Assembly (NCBI GenBank): GCA_030704615.1
Contig: CM060734.1
Span: 41,186,042-41,250,041 of the forward strand
Reading direction: 5' to 3'
Source of the DNA: Takakia lepidozioides
Lineage: Eukaryota; Streptophyta; Takakiopsida; Takakiales; Takakiaceae
Length of the DNA: 64,000 nucleotides
Positions 31,928 to 46,073 of this stretch are shown piece by piece. The notes beneath the pieces were generated by a model. The model was not told where the DNA came from. It did no database searches and saw only the letters and a program-made list of their open reading frames with translations. Each line of letters starts with the position of its first letter. Within the stretch, counting starts at the first letter, position 1. The position numbers were made by a program, and so were the translations under genes.

Positions 31928-34900
31928 TCATGACCTGGCAAAGGGAGAGAAAGGCGGATCGGGCGTCACAGAGTACCCAACAAATGGCCGCATCTCTTCC
32001 ATAGACCGGTTGTGGAGAGGGGTCAGATTGACTGAGGGCACCACGCGGACAGGGATCCGAGGCGTCCTCCTCGTGACCTCCTCAACCTCTTTCTTGAGGG
32101 CCGGAAGAAGTGGGTCTCGGCTGTGTAGGATAGCGACGGTTGCTGCGAATGCTTTTAGGGGCGACACTGAGTCTTGGAACGCTAGAGAGAATAAACTTTC
32201 TTTAAGTGGTTGTAAGCTCAAGGCCACCGTTTCTTGCTTTTTCCCCTGCCAAAACAAGACAGAAAGGCCTAGCTCAGCTTACCTTAAACCGAGATGTGGT
32301 AGTCGTCCACATAAGAAGGCAAAATTAGGACTTCGTAATGAACTGAGTGTGGTGTAGATATGAACATAAACGGAATGATCCGTAACTTAGCTCCTAAGAG
32401 TCTTTTCCTACAGAGCGCCTCGCTATAGTGCCTAGGCAAACAATCAAGCATATAGACGCACAGAAATTGTGGCGCTCACTACTAGAATGCTAAGAGTTGT
32501 AGTCTTGGAAATTTCTCTAGTGTACAGTTCTTCCATTCAGTTAAGAAGACAACCCAAGGAAAGACGGTTGCCTAGTCAGCTGCTTCCTACCTCCATAGAT
32601 CTACCGGTTTTAATCCTTAGCCAACAAAGATAAAACTACCTCTGGGCTTTCCAACACGAAATTCACACGCTGAGAACGGCCCATACCTGAACAAATAGAT
32701 TCAGCACATTCACTTGTTGAGATTTGCCGGTTTCTGCCCTCTGGTTACCCAAAACGGTCAAGCCACAACCCAGATCCCAGCTTCCACAATCACACATTCC
32801 TCCAGATCGCCATCGATCGAGCAACGGTTGTGGGCCACCCAAACCCGTTGAGGTACAGCCATGATCACCAGCTGGCAAAATAACCGTAACATTCACCTGC
32901 GAATTGTCTACCCTGTCCATGTCTTCCATAAACTCCATACCCGTCTCGAGATGCCCGCAAGTGCCACAGAGCGAGGCTGGCTGGGAGTAGTTCGACTCGA
33001 ACTTTCCGTTCTTGGGGCTGCCCCTCTCAGAGGCAGCCTCGTTCTCCTCTTGCTCAAAGCCACAATCTGCATATTGAAATTCCATGAAAATCTAATAAGT
33101 GGTTGCACTCTTAATTGGAATGGCGAGATGAAAACAGCGCTCAAGTCAGATTTAGTGTAGCTTATGCTATCTGACTTCAAATCTCCTCATTCGCCAAAAC
33201 TTGTCTAACATAAATGACTGAATGAGATACACAGCCATCATGTAATATCTAAAATATCTCAGCAGGATCCAAGCGCTGCAAGCCAACTAAGTCTTCCACG
33301 GGTCTTACACCCTCAATCATTCCAATAGAATTTACTTTTATATGATTACAACACCATGTTGGCAGCAAAATTAAAATGATATAAATGTTTCTTGAAGTAA
33401 GACAGACAAACTTACCTATGGAGATCTTGCTGTACGATAAGCCTGTAGAGCAAGGATATTCACCAGACCTATCTTCAATCCCTGACTGATCATCACCTCT
33501 CCTCAAGAAATTGATGCCCCAACCCCAATTGTCACTGAAGAGTTCACTCATCGTAAAGTTTTGATCGGGCCCTCTTCTCAGAGGCACTCTCACCACAACA
33601 GCTGCAAGTTCTGGCTTAGGCTGCGGAACGCAGACCTCGGGCTCTTCACCATACATAGATTCTACAGCGTCACTCCAAAAGTCCTGCATGCATCGACGGA
33701 CAATGCAAGCATACATCAAACAAGTGCGACCACTTAAGCCTATTGGTAATCTCAGATTTCGGTCTTTGCCACTGAAGTGAACCAAAAAGTTGCTAGTAGC
33801 CTTTTAAACTCTCTCTTTGTGGGGATATAGAACGAATTTCTTTCCATGTCTTTGTGAACGTTATGAAGGTTCTTCCTTCATCTATTTATTTCTCTCTCTT
33901 CTGTCCCAGTCCCCCCTGGGCTCCTGTGGACATAATAGATGAACTCTGTTCCCTTTTTCAGTGGACATTATGAAGTTCCTCTCACTCTTTCTTGTTTCTA
34001 TCTTCCTGTTACGTTCTTTGAGCTTCCCGCAGACGAAATTCCATTTACTTTCGTCTTTAGTGCCTGGTTCATAAAGATGTAAGGGAAGATGCACATGAGG
34101 TGGGAAGTACCTGGAAAGAACAGGTCCCATACTCTGCTCCAAGCACTGGCATTGACTTGCGGTATGACAACTGCTGCTCTAGCTGCAGCAATTGAGGACC
34201 TGATTTCACCACCTCTTTTCCCCTGTATGGTGAGGCACTCCCCATCCTGGGAAGCAGGCTGTGTGCTGCATGGCAAGAAGGTATAGGAATGTTACGAGGG
34301 GTGCATGGGGACCCCAGGGTGAATGATGCGGAGCTTGGGGAGGCCATACTGTAGTACTCGGAGTTGGGGGATGAACCGCCTGCGTATGGTAGCCAGGGTG
34401 ACCTGCCTGGTGTTGAGTCCCAAGATGACAGGCTTATGCGCCTGTCAGGGCTTGCCTTTGACATTGTGGGAGGTTCTGAAGTGCTTGAGTCAACTAGCGT
34501 GAACTCAGACTCAACATAATTCTCGACCTTGTTGCCGCAGCTCCTGTTGGTGCCAATTCTGCTGCACACTCGCAGCTTGCCTGTACACGAGACAAACTTA
34601 TTCATTTTGTGGCTCTAACAAAAGGTGCTAACTTACTCGTTACATGCTGCTACAATTGCAACATTTAAGAACAAGAGTCCCTATAAGGCTTTCTATGATC
34701 TTTGCATGGAAAACCAGGCGAAAGAATTGTGAAGTATGTAGTCTGATGTAAAAAGTCTGAAGGAAGCACATAGAGCAGAGCTCAGCAAGAACCAGTAGAC
34801 ATAGAGTAATACTGTACTCATAAGACGATATTTGCCATAGCCTTGTGGCACAGTAGACACAGATAAAGAGATCCCAAAAGAGACGTAACCAATGACCGTT

Positions 34901-37900
34901 CCCTTTAACTGGGGCTCACAGGATCATGTTGGTATAGATCACTCTCACAATAACAAAACATCTTGCTTACAGGGATTCAGGAAGAACCACATCACATTGA
35001 CTACATCCAACACTTGGTCTGATCTATGAGAATGGAATACATACCAACAAAATCGGATGCAGTCTTCTCCTTCTTCCCCCAGCTCCTCCACCCGCCTTTC
35101 CCTTTTCCTTTCCCCTTCCAAGAATGAATAGTATACACATGATGGACCTCTTCTTGTGAAGTGCAGGTTGCCATGTCAGTTCCCCTGACAATTTTAGCCA
35201 CAAAAATCTCCTCTGTCTCATCCATCAAAAGTGTATAGCTTGGGAGCCCATCTTTAAACATGCACTGTACACGACCTCGACACATGGGGGGCTGCACAGT
35301 ATGGATGGGATGCGAAGCTAAACTTCTGGACAAAGAGTGTCCTGCCTTAGGAGCAAACAGAGGGGGTTTTCCTGTTTGGCGGGTCACTTTAGGGGCCTTT
35401 GACCCAGGTATAAAAGGTTTACATGAGAGAGCCTCTGTGGCCAAGGTTTTTGACCCAGACTTTGATGAACTCCGAGATTTGGAAAGGGGGGCACCCGGGT
35501 TATGATACAGAGCCCTGTGAGCAGCCATAGTGAGGGGTTTCTTCACAGTTGCAGGGGGTTTTGGGCTCTGTATCCCATGGGTAATTGCTGGGCTCCCTGC
35601 TATAGTTTTCCTAATGCTGGGGGAAGGCTCAGAAGGTTCAGCTCCATAGACTGCTGCCCATGATGCCAGGATGGCAGCTCTGGATTCCTTCAATGGGTGC
35701 TTCCAGCTCTGACTTGGGGAGCTTGAGGTTTTGGAAAGCATCTTTGTCTCAACCTTGTCCCTGCAAAAGGAGTGAAACAATAGAGGTCAATCAAACTGCT
35801 GCATGAAGCAGTGTGTGCTAGTAACAGCCACGATTGCCTAGCGCTTTTCAGACTCTGAAAGCCCTGGATCACCCCTTTGTTCCATTTCATTTCACAGCAA
35901 AAGATAAATTTATTGTATATTGATATATTTACAATCTGCATCATGTTGTGGTCTTCCCCTGAACTTTGCAGGTTGCAACTTCTTCTCTAGTCAGTAAATA
36001 ATCATTAGTTCTACAATAATGCCCAAAGAATCACACTATTACCCTATCACACTAAAAATATATTGATAATTCTACAATCTGCATCATGTTGTGGTCTTCC
36101 CCTGAACTTAGCAGGTTGCAACTTCTTCTCTAGTCAGTAAATGATCCTTAGTTCTATAATATTGCCCAAAGACTCACACTATCACCCTTCTTGATCATGG
36201 CGTGATCGCTAGATCTTTCACAAGTGCAAGTCATGATACATTGGGCTGGAAAGGTGGGCTGGAAAGGTGATCGGACTTCCTTGTAACGCAACTGCAGGGT
36301 TTGCTAAAAAGCGCTTCAAAGGTCTTGGATTGATACTCGTTAATGGATGGTGTCAATTGTGACAGCTGTAACATAATGGATGGGTTACAATGTGGGCTAA
36401 TTTTGGAAGCTGTTGTGAAGATCCTGCAAATAATCTGGACAGGAAGGAAGAACATACCTGGGATCTCCAAAAGCAGAATTCAGGTTCCTGACAGCAGGAC
36501 TGCGACACACAGCTGTAGAGGAAAGATTGTTGGTCTCTCTGTCCCCCCCATAACCCCTTGAACATCCTGAAGGCACGGGAGTTCCGTTCTCTGACCATAG
36601 CCACTCTATAGTAGCTGCTGTCACCTTCACAGGGCTGTTTACAACAGTGTCTGGCTGGCTGCCAAGGGGTCCCTGAATGGATTGGCTTCGTTGCGACCTT
36701 TGATGAATGGGAGCACCTTGATTTGGAGAGGGGCGCTGACTCAAGACAAATCCTGGACTCCGGGTCTTTTGAGAGAGGCTCAAATAATCTCTCTCCAGAG
36801 GGATAACACCTGCACAATACATTTCCCTTTAAGGACTTCACGTTGGTGGAATGCACACCTGTACTTTTCATCTGGGGAATGTACAGTTTTCAGCTAACAA
36901 GCAGAGGAAATACAAGTATTTTGGGATGTGAAGTTCACACACAGTGCATACAGGGGTTTACACGAGGGAAGGAGTGCAGGAGAGGGGAAACTTACGGGTT
37001 GCACCTCCAGATCTACTAGAGCTAGTCGATGCTGAACCTCCAGACCAGAGAGGATAGTCTCTACTGCCCACAGACTTGTTCCGCACTAACGCAGGGCTTT
37101 TGACTGGGGTGGAATTCACATCCTGAAAGCTAATATCCCAGTCATCACGATGGCCATGTGACAGACGGTCCCCACGGGAATAGGCGAGATGGCCAACATA
37201 GTCAAGGGACGAACACTCATCACCATGATCCCCAAACCTACTGATGTTACTCGTGTCAGCAACCTTGTCACGAAGTCTTTTCCCTTCACAGCTCTCACCA
37301 CTCTCGGGTGGCAACTGGGAAGCAAGAGAAACTAGGCAACCTGTTGGAACCCAATCAGATTCGCGTGAGCTCGCTGAAAGGGCCTCGCTCTCTGGCGATC
37401 GTGTGGTTGCAGTCAAGAATGCAGTTTTTGGACTAGATCCCAATCCACTTGCCAAGTACTCTAGTGAATTACTATCCAGAGAAAATGACTCAATCGCAGG
37501 ACGATTCCTCCCTTGCATCCCAGTCCGGATGAGACTTGAGTTATTCTGAAAATTTTCCAGCTTTTCTTGGTCAGTGCCTCCTCCTGAATCTCCAGACAGG
37601 CTACCATCATCAACAGATCCACTACTCTCCACCAATCTCCCTTCAAGAAAATTATACTCTAGGAAACTGCCCTCCGAAAACTTCCGCTCTAGTTTTCCCG
37701 AGACAAGCGCCTCCTTTTGTTGGCTCTCCGAAGTGCTACAATCGGTCGACGGGCCTTCAAGGCCTACAGATTGTTGAAGAACTACGGATGGTGGAAGGCA
37801 AATATTTGGTGGGGTCAGCGACGGGCTCGAGCTAGGCAGTCTGGGTGGGTGAGCAGACATGACACTGGTGGGGGAAGTATTTCCTTTGGCAGAAGAACTT

Positions 37901-38757
37901 GTCTCACTTCTGCAAGAGAACGATGACGAGTCGAGGGTTGACAACAAAGATGATGAGTCGCTATCTGACGGGGAGTGAAAAGCACCGAGGTTTATCTCTG
38001 CCAAATATTCCCCTTGGGATCCTGTCGCCTCAATACCCCATGTCTTGGCTACAAGATTCCAATCCTCCATCTTAAACCGCAATGCTCGGCCCTCAAAGGT
38101 CTCCTCCTTGACCAACGCCTGCCTCACTGCAATAGCATCCCTCTCCATGATATCATCTCTCTTTCCCCGGGTTCCTGCAGAACAATCGGAAGACCTCCTG
38201 TCGCAACCTTCTGAGGCACTCCCCTCGAGAAGGCGTTGCTCCCTCTTATCGAATACATACTCAAAAGAATCCTCCTGTCCCAGACGCAGCCCCGCACTAG
38301 CAACATCTGTCTTTCCATTACCACCCCCAGAGCAAGCCGGCCTGACTGGCACTACAACAGGTTGGCAATCCCTCGGTGCAAAGACATACTCAAAAGCATC
38401 GTCCATCTCTACACACTGCAGTCTTGGCAGGAACCCTCCATAGCTCATATGCATTGGCGCGCTCCCCCTATTGTCACCAAGGTTTTTTCTCGTCATACAC
38501 AACCGTTCCTGGTCTTCTTCCAATCGTGCTACACGCTCTACGACTGACATACGTCGCTGCTGCCGCTCTTCATTCCAGACTGCACCCTTGTTTCCACATT
38601 CCCCAGGCGCCATGTATCTTGACGCCAGACACGAGTCCTGGCCATCTACATTGAACGGTTGCTCCAAAGTGCTCTCAGTGTTGGCCACTGCTTCAAACTG
38701 TCTCTCTCCTGACCTGCTAGAATCCTGATGTTCAGTGACCATTGCTTCTGACACCAT
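31928..38757 (-). CDS. DUF3527 domain protein (1421 residues, seven exons)
   Basis: Coding exons: 38757-36996, 36809-36458, 35760-35045, 34580-34111, 33683-33416, 33066-32687 and 32245-31928. Their lengths sum to 4266 nt, all junctions are GT-AG and the phases agree, so the model is coherent. The first ~590 residues are Ser/acid-rich and disordered-looking, with a short coiled coil (ERVARLEEDQERLCM). The plant DUF3527 region spans the later exons: CMFKDGLPSYTLLMDE, HHVYTIHSWKGKGKGKGGW, ASDFVG/KLRVCSRI, ELAAVVVRVPLRRG, VTVILPAGDHG, PLLDRWRSGGMCDCGSWDLG and finally LKAFAATVAILHS. The family has no known biochemical activity. The Ser-rich spacer around 34150-34450 interrupts the domain between KLRVCSRI...FTLV and the Pro-rich strand, as in other family members. 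The start is the first Met of an uninterrupted 599-residue frame. Confidence 0.93.
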
Positions 38758-40330
38758 AACCAGCTCAGCTTGAATAAGCTAAGCGAATTCTTTCCGAGTC
38801 CATCGAGGACTTCGCTCAAGCTCCTAACCTGAATTTGAGAACTTCAAAAGGGTATTTACGTCCCGTTCCAGGAGACGGGGTGATTTGGTGAAGCTCTCGA
38901 AGGGAGACCGAGAGCAAGCAAAGGATGATAGACTGCAGTGTTCTCTAACAACAATGGAAGAGGAAGGCTCAATCCAGACCTAGCACTTGGCATAAGTTCA
39001 TTAAGCCAAGGCGATTTCTGCAAACTGAACCTGCATGGAAAACAAGATCAAATATTGGTTCATCGACACATGGTCTACAGGATCTCAGTGAAACTATTGA
39101 GGAACCTCGTCGCCAAGCTAAAGTCTAGATCTAACCGGTGACAGCAGGTAATTTGCAGAATGGAGAGACAATCTTGCCGGGACACTTCAAGGAAAAAGCA
39201 TTGATAGGGCCCTACTGAATTGCAGGAACGAAGTTGAGGTTACTATAAGGAATTGGACGGATTTTCTACTGTCATCAACTTTCAGGGAAAGACACTTTCC
39301 CTATGGATGCTCCTCCTCGCTGTCCACTTTTAGTTGCAGCTGCCTTCAATCTTAGCGGATGAGAGACTCTACGTTCTAGATAGGAAGTAGTAACGGCTTG
39401 AAACCTGAAAGGATCACAAGAAGTTCTAAAGACTACGCCTGCAGTCGTTCTCCATCATTTCTCTCTCCCATCGCTGCAGAGAGTAACTGCCCCTGCTCAC
39501 ACACACAAACAGATCTCCATATGACAGGAGCTCCGAAACCGCGGATAGCTCGAAATTTCATCAAAACACCAGAAACCTAACGATTCTGAGAACGAATTCA
39601 AGATTCTTCCTCGCATCTTGCCGTTTCCTCAAGACAACGGACACCTTCAAACCGCAACCGAATTCACTTCCCCTCTCAAACTATTCCAAGGCACAAAAGA
39701 AACTTCCAAGTAAATTCAAGCCAATTCAAGACTCCATCCTCGCACTACCTCCTCGACTGCTAGAGAAGAGACACTCCAAAATGCCAGCCAATTCAAACTT
39801 CTTTCAAGTTCCAGCTTTCTGGAATCTTCCACACCTAACGGTCCAGGACACTTCAAATGCAAGCCAATTCAAGATTCTTTCTCTCGCACTCCGTCTCTTC
39901 AAAACAAGAAGACAGCCTCCGGATGCCAACCTGAAAGAAACCTCCAGCTTGATGAAAGAAACGGCAGCGTGAAGCTCCGCAGTCCCGACCTCCGCTCCAA
40001 AGCACACACAGACAACAAGAGCAGCGAGCCGTAAATGCGGGGCCCGGTCAAGACAAACCGAGAGACTTACCGGGCGCTTTGCACCGGCGCGGTAAACCGG
40101 AAAACGTCGTCGGCCTGACCACTCGTAAACGCAGTCCCCGACAACGCCTGACGTCCCTGTCCACCCTCCCGGCCACATGCGGCCCCATATCCGCGAAAAT
40201 TATTTAAATTTAGTTTAATTTAAATTAAACTCAATTTACAAACTTCACAAACAATAATAAAATATAAGCTGACACTGATTAACCCGTTCGCGAATCCAAC
40301 GGCACTCTACTATATATAGCTATCGCGGCC
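38758..40330 (-). promoter_or_regulatory. Leader and promoter region of the DUF3527 gene
   Basis: No coding frame precedes the start codon. A repeated segment, AATTCAAGAtTC..cCTCGCA, occurs three times at about 39593, 39724 and 39864, each followed by a CT-rich and CTTCAA-rich part. AT-rich DNA at 40198-40265 and a TATATATAG at 40311-40319 lie further out. Which of these drives transcription cannot be told from sequence; the region being leader plus promoter is inferred from position. Confidence 0.4.
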
Positions 40331-40680
40331 ACGCATCCTACGCCGGAGATCTCCGGTCATCAGGCGTCCACCACCCGAACCCCGCGCTGCGCCACTGGAC
40401 CAGCCAGTAACCCCCTACCGACACCTGCCCCTTCTAGGGACTCACGCAGCTTTGAACTGTTCGGTGGCCCGCCCGCCAATCCCGCCCTCGGAATCTGCAC
40501 CGGTTTGATATTTTCGGAGTTGCGGCTGGGGGTCGTGGGTTCGAACCTTGTCGCCACAATTCTATTTCTCTTTGCTAGCCTCGTTTCGAGATAGGTACCT
40601 ACACGGTAAGTTTAGGAAAGCCTAGGCTCTATTTGTTTTTACAGGCTCTTTTCTTTTCTTTTTTTCTTTTAAAAAAAATG

Positions 40681-40757
40681 GAAACACCTGGCCCGAGCGC
40701 CAGCTCACAATTCACCTAAAGCACTCAGTGCTCTATCCAACTGAGCTACTGACTGGT
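40681..40757 (-). repeat. tRNA-like SINE fragment
   Basis: On the - strand GTAGCTCAGTTGGATAGAGC is a canonical tRNA D-arm and A box, followed by ACTGAGTGCTTTAGGTGAATTG and a stem CTGG...CCAG where a T-arm would be. The T-loop lacks TTCGA, so it is not a functional tRNA. A poly(A/G)-rich tail follows on the - strand (40650-40680). Related pieces occur at about 43062-43100 and 54508-54545. Confidence 0.55.
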
Positions 40758-43059
40758 GGTGATGCTCTTATTTATGTTGGTCGGTTCGTTGGCCACATAT
40801 ACATATACATATATATACCGCAAGTTAGCCGTTCCGTCAAGTCAAGTACTCAACACACCACTGGATTCCACCCACCGATGTGAGCCTTATAACCACCCCC
40901 CCAATGCTGAATTGGCTGAGAAGTAAGGGAAGCATCAAACATGTAATGCGACATTCCACCGAGCGGAAATTTGGCGCACAGGTTTCTATCCAAATGTGAG
41001 ACAATCGGAGAGTAATACCACCACCAAACGAGCCTTCCTTCGAAAAATTCATAGTTGTGCGGTGCACGAAAAAAATTACAAGTTCCCATGTCCCAAACGC
41101 ACATACAAATTCAGGTTTGGAAGGGAACGTGGGAGCACGTAGACGACGTGGCAGGGCGGCGCTCCCGTTTTTTGGGATCGCTCTACTAGTAATAACTAAT
41201 AATCCACTACCGTAGTTAGCGAATTAGTGACAAACTACTCACTACTCCTGGCACGACAGGTGGCAGTAGGATATGCATGGTGAGTAGGATCGTGGTGATG
41301 GCCCCACGTAGCGAGATGCGAGCCATCGGACGACGGATAAGTTCTGTAACTGAGAATTACCTTGGCATAACAAGGCAGGCATCTATGACAGAATTACCGT
41401 AGTAACGATGGTGACGGTGAATGGATGAGGTAGGTGGGAGACGCCAGTTGGCCATATGCATGGGGCCCTGTCACGGTCGGCCGCGGACGGGCCCAGGCAT
41501 GTTTTCAGGGCTACCGACCATGCGGGTCCCACGACCAGCCGCGCGGGCGGCGATCCCGACCGCGCGGCGAGGCCGCGGAGAGTGGGGTGCAAGTCATGAC
41601 AACGGTAAATAGCGAGGGTCATGGCGGGGTGAACGGGAGGCAACGACCTTTCAAACTTTCACGCGTGTGAAAAGGGGAGTGGCCGAGTTTAAACTGGGAT
41701 TATTATTATTATATGTGATCGCAATCTACTTAGCCCACTGTGACGCTTGTCTGACGCCACTTGCACTGCGCTGTCTCTCTCTCCGTCTCTCTCTCTCGTG
41801 TGTGCTGCGTGACAGAAGGCTGCTGCATTTAATACTATATGTCTCGGACGCCAATCTACAGCGAAGAAGCTTCATGCTTCACAGCAGCGGCATGTGTTTG
41901 GATCATCATATGCATGGATTCGGTATTTCATGATGAGATATTTGGTTGCGGATGTGTGTGTGTTTGTTTGCATTCGATTGCTTTCTTGGAAAGTGTAACA
42001 ACTTGTTTCTTCTGTAGTATGGTATTGTTTATTAATATGGGCTCCTTTTGACGGCCCTTTTGACTTAGTAGTAGACTTCAAAGAATTGGGTTCCATTGTT
42101 TCCTCGCAGTCGGGCCCGGAGTCAAAGTCTTACCAGTATAACTAGAAAAATGTATTCCAACGAGAAGAGATGTACAGGTTACACAAATACCGTGGGCTCC
42201 CAGCTTGGGTTGCTTGAGCCTTGCAACAAATGGATGGAGGGAATGGGCGGAACAAGCCACATGAGAAAACAGAATATAGTACACTGCTTTCATGATCTTA
42301 CACCATAAAATGCACAACCCAGGTAGCAGAGAAGCCATCATAGAGGATTTCCGACGAAGATCAGGTCAGAAACATAAATATTTTGTCCCCCCAGTCAAGT
42401 TGCCCTTGGTGGCTGCTGGACTTTATGAACTTGGAGAGAGTAATTCTCCTCCAAAAGCACTTGGAAGTTGATTTATGGGATGGGGAATGTCCCGGGATTG
42501 CAGCTAGAGTACACATACATTAAGGCTCGTACAATCTAGTCTCTTTACTTCACTGTACTTAGCCTAACACTTGGCTTAATGCCTCTGGGGAGGCGTTTAA
42601 TGCTTGAATCTCTTAATCACCCCCCATTACCACGGACATTGTGCTTCAGTAGTTAAAGCTTTGCAGCTCTAGCCTCTCTCTCTCTTTCTAGCACCCAAAA
42701 TGGTGATTACTCGGGCTACCATTAGTTAGTACGAGATCAGTTTTCATCCAAATACCGCAGAGAGGAAAGGCCATACTGCAGTCTTATTCTTCGATCCTTT
42801 ACTTCGATCATCCATCGTGGGCGACGTGCAGTTGTATTTTTAGAGTCCCACATGCTTTCAACCTATACTGAGATACTCATGCATTCACTGAGCTGAGTCC
42901 ATGCTCTGCCTGCCATTTCTGTCCCCAAGTTGAATGCCTTTAGAATACCCAGCTTGCATGCTTTTGGACCCACATGTGAATTTGCATGGCTCCAGTGCAA
43001 GGCTTCATTCACTACTTGTTGTATATATCTTTCTTTTTAAATTTTAATTTTTTTTTAAA
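40758..43059. other. Intergenic stretch
   Basis: No convincing gene. A GC-rich, CpG-rich island lies at 41470-41590 with short runs such as GCGCGGCGAGGCCGCGG, and could be a promoter island. CT-rich microsatellites lie at 41770-41800 and 42675-42690. The open frames here have no family resemblance. Confidence 0.45.
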
Positions 43060-46000
43060 GGAAACCTGGGAGCGACTGCAGTGCTCACAATTCAGGCCTA
43101 TTTATTTATTTTTGTTTTTATTTTGTTTTTTGAGAAAAGAGGTCAGAGTTGTATATTCCTTTCAACGTATGATGTAATGAGAAGCATTTGAGTCCACAGT
43201 CCAGTCATTACTCATTACATGAGTATGGAGTTATATTCCAATCCATAGTAGTGACTAGAAGCAAGGCCCATGCCACAAGCAAATTATATTGCAGAGAACA
43301 TTAGATTCTATGGTGTAAAAGCCATCATAAAAGTTGAATAATTATGAAAACTTAGAGGCATAGGTCAGCAGAAAAGCCAAAAGAAGAAATGGAAACTAGA
43401 AAAGCTTAGCCATAAAGTTGCATACTTAGATTAGGCGATACATAATTGATATGGGTGGGGTTTTTACCCCAAGGCATGATGGCCTGCCCACGACCGATCC
43501 TTGGTTCATAAATGGATGAGCGGATGCATTCATCGTCATGCTTTGGAACGCCTGCTTTAATATGGTCCACTAAATGAGCGAACGAATGAATGAAGTTTTG
43601 TAACGTCTGGCATTCAATTGGATGGATCATGGATGCTTCATCGTCATTAGTGACTACTTTCTAACCCTCTTCAGTGGCAGTAACTAACCCAACCCAAATA
43701 AAATGAAAATTACTCATCTAAATTTATTTTTTCAAGTCCAATGGTTTTTTTATATTCTTTTATTTTCTTTTTTCTTTTTTCTTTTCTAGCTAATAAGATC
43801 CTCTTGCCCGTTTTAAATGGTAATAATTTAAAAATAAATAGGAAAAAACACCCAACTTCATGAAAATTTCAAAGCACTGCCACCCAATTTTATCATTTCT
43901 CTTGAAAGGGAACTTATATGCTTGTTGCTGTGGTCTGTTTTTTTCGGCTTGCAGTCGTCGCTCCAGCCGGTTCATGTGCATTGTATGGACTATCATTTGT
44001 TGTATGTTGGTGATCCTTTCTTAGCTTTTTTCCCTTCGTCTCCGAGTGCGGATATTGGTCTCCATTGTTTTCTCCTTCCTTTGTCGCCTTTGTGTTGTCC
44101 GGTTGCTTGTGACAACCTCCATGGCTTCTAGAGGCTATTTTTTCCTCTTTTACTGCAAATTGGGCTTTGTGAGTCCCCATCTCCCAAAAACATTATTAAA
44201 ACAATGTTCTAAAATAAAATTCTAAAATTCTAGGATAATTACAGCTCAGCAAAAGACAGAGCTAAGCAGGGTCCCAAAAAAAGTGTAATAAGGACAAGCC
44301 TGTGAAACTGGTTCAAACACTGAAAAGGGCAGGAGTACTCTTACAGTGACCATGTCCTTGGTTTGAATTTAAGGCCCTAATTTAGTAGTAAGTAAGTACA
44401 GGATTTGATTTGAAAGCCCCCAATCTGCTGACGTTGGAGGCACAGAGATCACGTTGGTGTGAGCAGCAGCAGTACACGTGAGGTGTGCGGGTGGTGGGGC
44501 TCTCCGCACTCACCCTCCCTCTTGCGCACTCACCCTCCCTCTCGCTAATCATCATCATCGTCTTGTCATTTGACTTGCTTGGCCATCATTTTTGCCTGCT
44601 GCATTTCTTGGGACTTGTGAGAGCGATCCTCTGTCCTTGGTTTTGTTTGGTGGTGTGTGTGGAGGTTTAATGTGCATTCGGGTTGTTACAATTCTCACAC
44701 TTTGCCTAACTTAATTTTGTTATTTTGAACTCGGGGAAGCATGGGAATTCGTTTCATGACTGGAAGCGCACGCATACCGAGCTGGTTTTTGCAGTCCAAC
44801 TTAATGAGGCTACCCTCTTGAGATGCCCCTACTCCACATTTGCGCCTTATTCATGTTTCAAATTCAAAGTCTAGAGACTTCCCATCATAAGCCTCTCAAG
44901 GATAATTTGCTTGGTCTTTGAATTTGAGTTTTCAAAACAAAACATGTGTAAATGGGGTCGAGCCAAGTTTCTGCCACGATCCCACTTTCATGGATGACAG
45001 TGGATGGGAGCGATTCCTGAAAATAAAGTGTACAGGTTAGGCAGAATGTGGGAATTTACAGCGCCCTAAATAACAAGCAGTTGCAAATAGTGAAATTTAC
45101 TTCCACCCAACATAAACCTGAAAATTCATCCATATATTTTTCATAAACTGTTCACTAAGAAAAGATGTTATCTCAAGGAGGTATTACTTGAGCATATAAG
45201 GAAGTAGTTTTCAGCACAGGAGAGGAGGTAACGCCTGGGGAAGGCACAATAATAGGGGCTTGGCTATTTTTGACACCGATGCGTAGTCTCCTCTTTAGAT
45301 AAAGAGGACCAATAAAAGCTCTGCTCCCTGGAATTTTTCAAAGTGCCAAGGCTGGAAATCTAGTGTCCAAAACCGTGGACATGCTCAGGTGGCAGGCCAA
45401 ATGGGCAGTTTATCAAAATGCCAATTTTTTGGGACAAGGGCACTGTGTAATGTCATGTCAGTGTGCATTTACTTACCAGAGGAGATAGAAAATAAATATC
45501 ACCTCGTGCGTCTACTTGGGAGTTTACTCAATGGTGCTGCCTGATGTGCATATCGTCTAACAAACCTTCTCTAATAACTCGTTTGTCCAAGGAACCTCCT
45601 TGAGCCTTAATATTACTTGGTGGTGGTGAGGCTTTAAATGCCTCATCAACTTGATTTTTATTTTATTTTTTTATTTTTTGGTTAACAGGGGAGGTCCCTG
45701 GTTAACTTTATTACAATATATTTTTGGTGGGCAAAGCCCTTATAGTGAATTATTTTGAGGGAAAAAATTAAACCCTCGGATTACGCCATAAGGCACACAC
45801 ACCGTAGGCGGTGAAGTGGAGCCTAACCACTCATTCTGAGTGTATTCAAACTTGCACCTCCGAGAGGCCGAATCCAATAGACTGTTCCTTACGGGGATTT
45901 ACTCTTTTCATAGATTCTACGAGCTAGTCTACAGATGTTTAAGATACTACTCTGTTGTAGAGCCTGGCTTCGCCGAAGAAATGCTTGAACTCTTGTCTTG

Positions 46001-46073
46001 ATGGAGTGATTAACGGAAGTTAAGCCTGGAGGCTTTTTATGAGAGCTTGACATGCTTCCAGTTGACATCCCTG
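43060..46073. other. Intergenic stretch with repeat scraps
   Basis: At 43062-43100 a piece matches the tRNA-like SINE at 40681. A GGATGAGCGGATGCATTCATCG-like tract at 43500-43640 resembles the GGATGAAT tracts near the ParB element ends. A 20-nt unit, GCACTCACCCTCCCTCT, is tandemly duplicated at 44506-44545. No gene was recognised. Confidence 0.45.

Noticed and set aside
36353-36871. 172-codon open frame on the - strand
   Set aside because: The splice sites and phases of the DUF3527 gene require a different frame here, which also reads better (VIPLERDYLSLSQ).
40480-40560. Possible tRNA gene because of GGGTTCGAACC on the + strand
   Set aside because: No matching acceptor, D-arm or anticodon arm could be drawn upstream; only a T-arm-like string is present.
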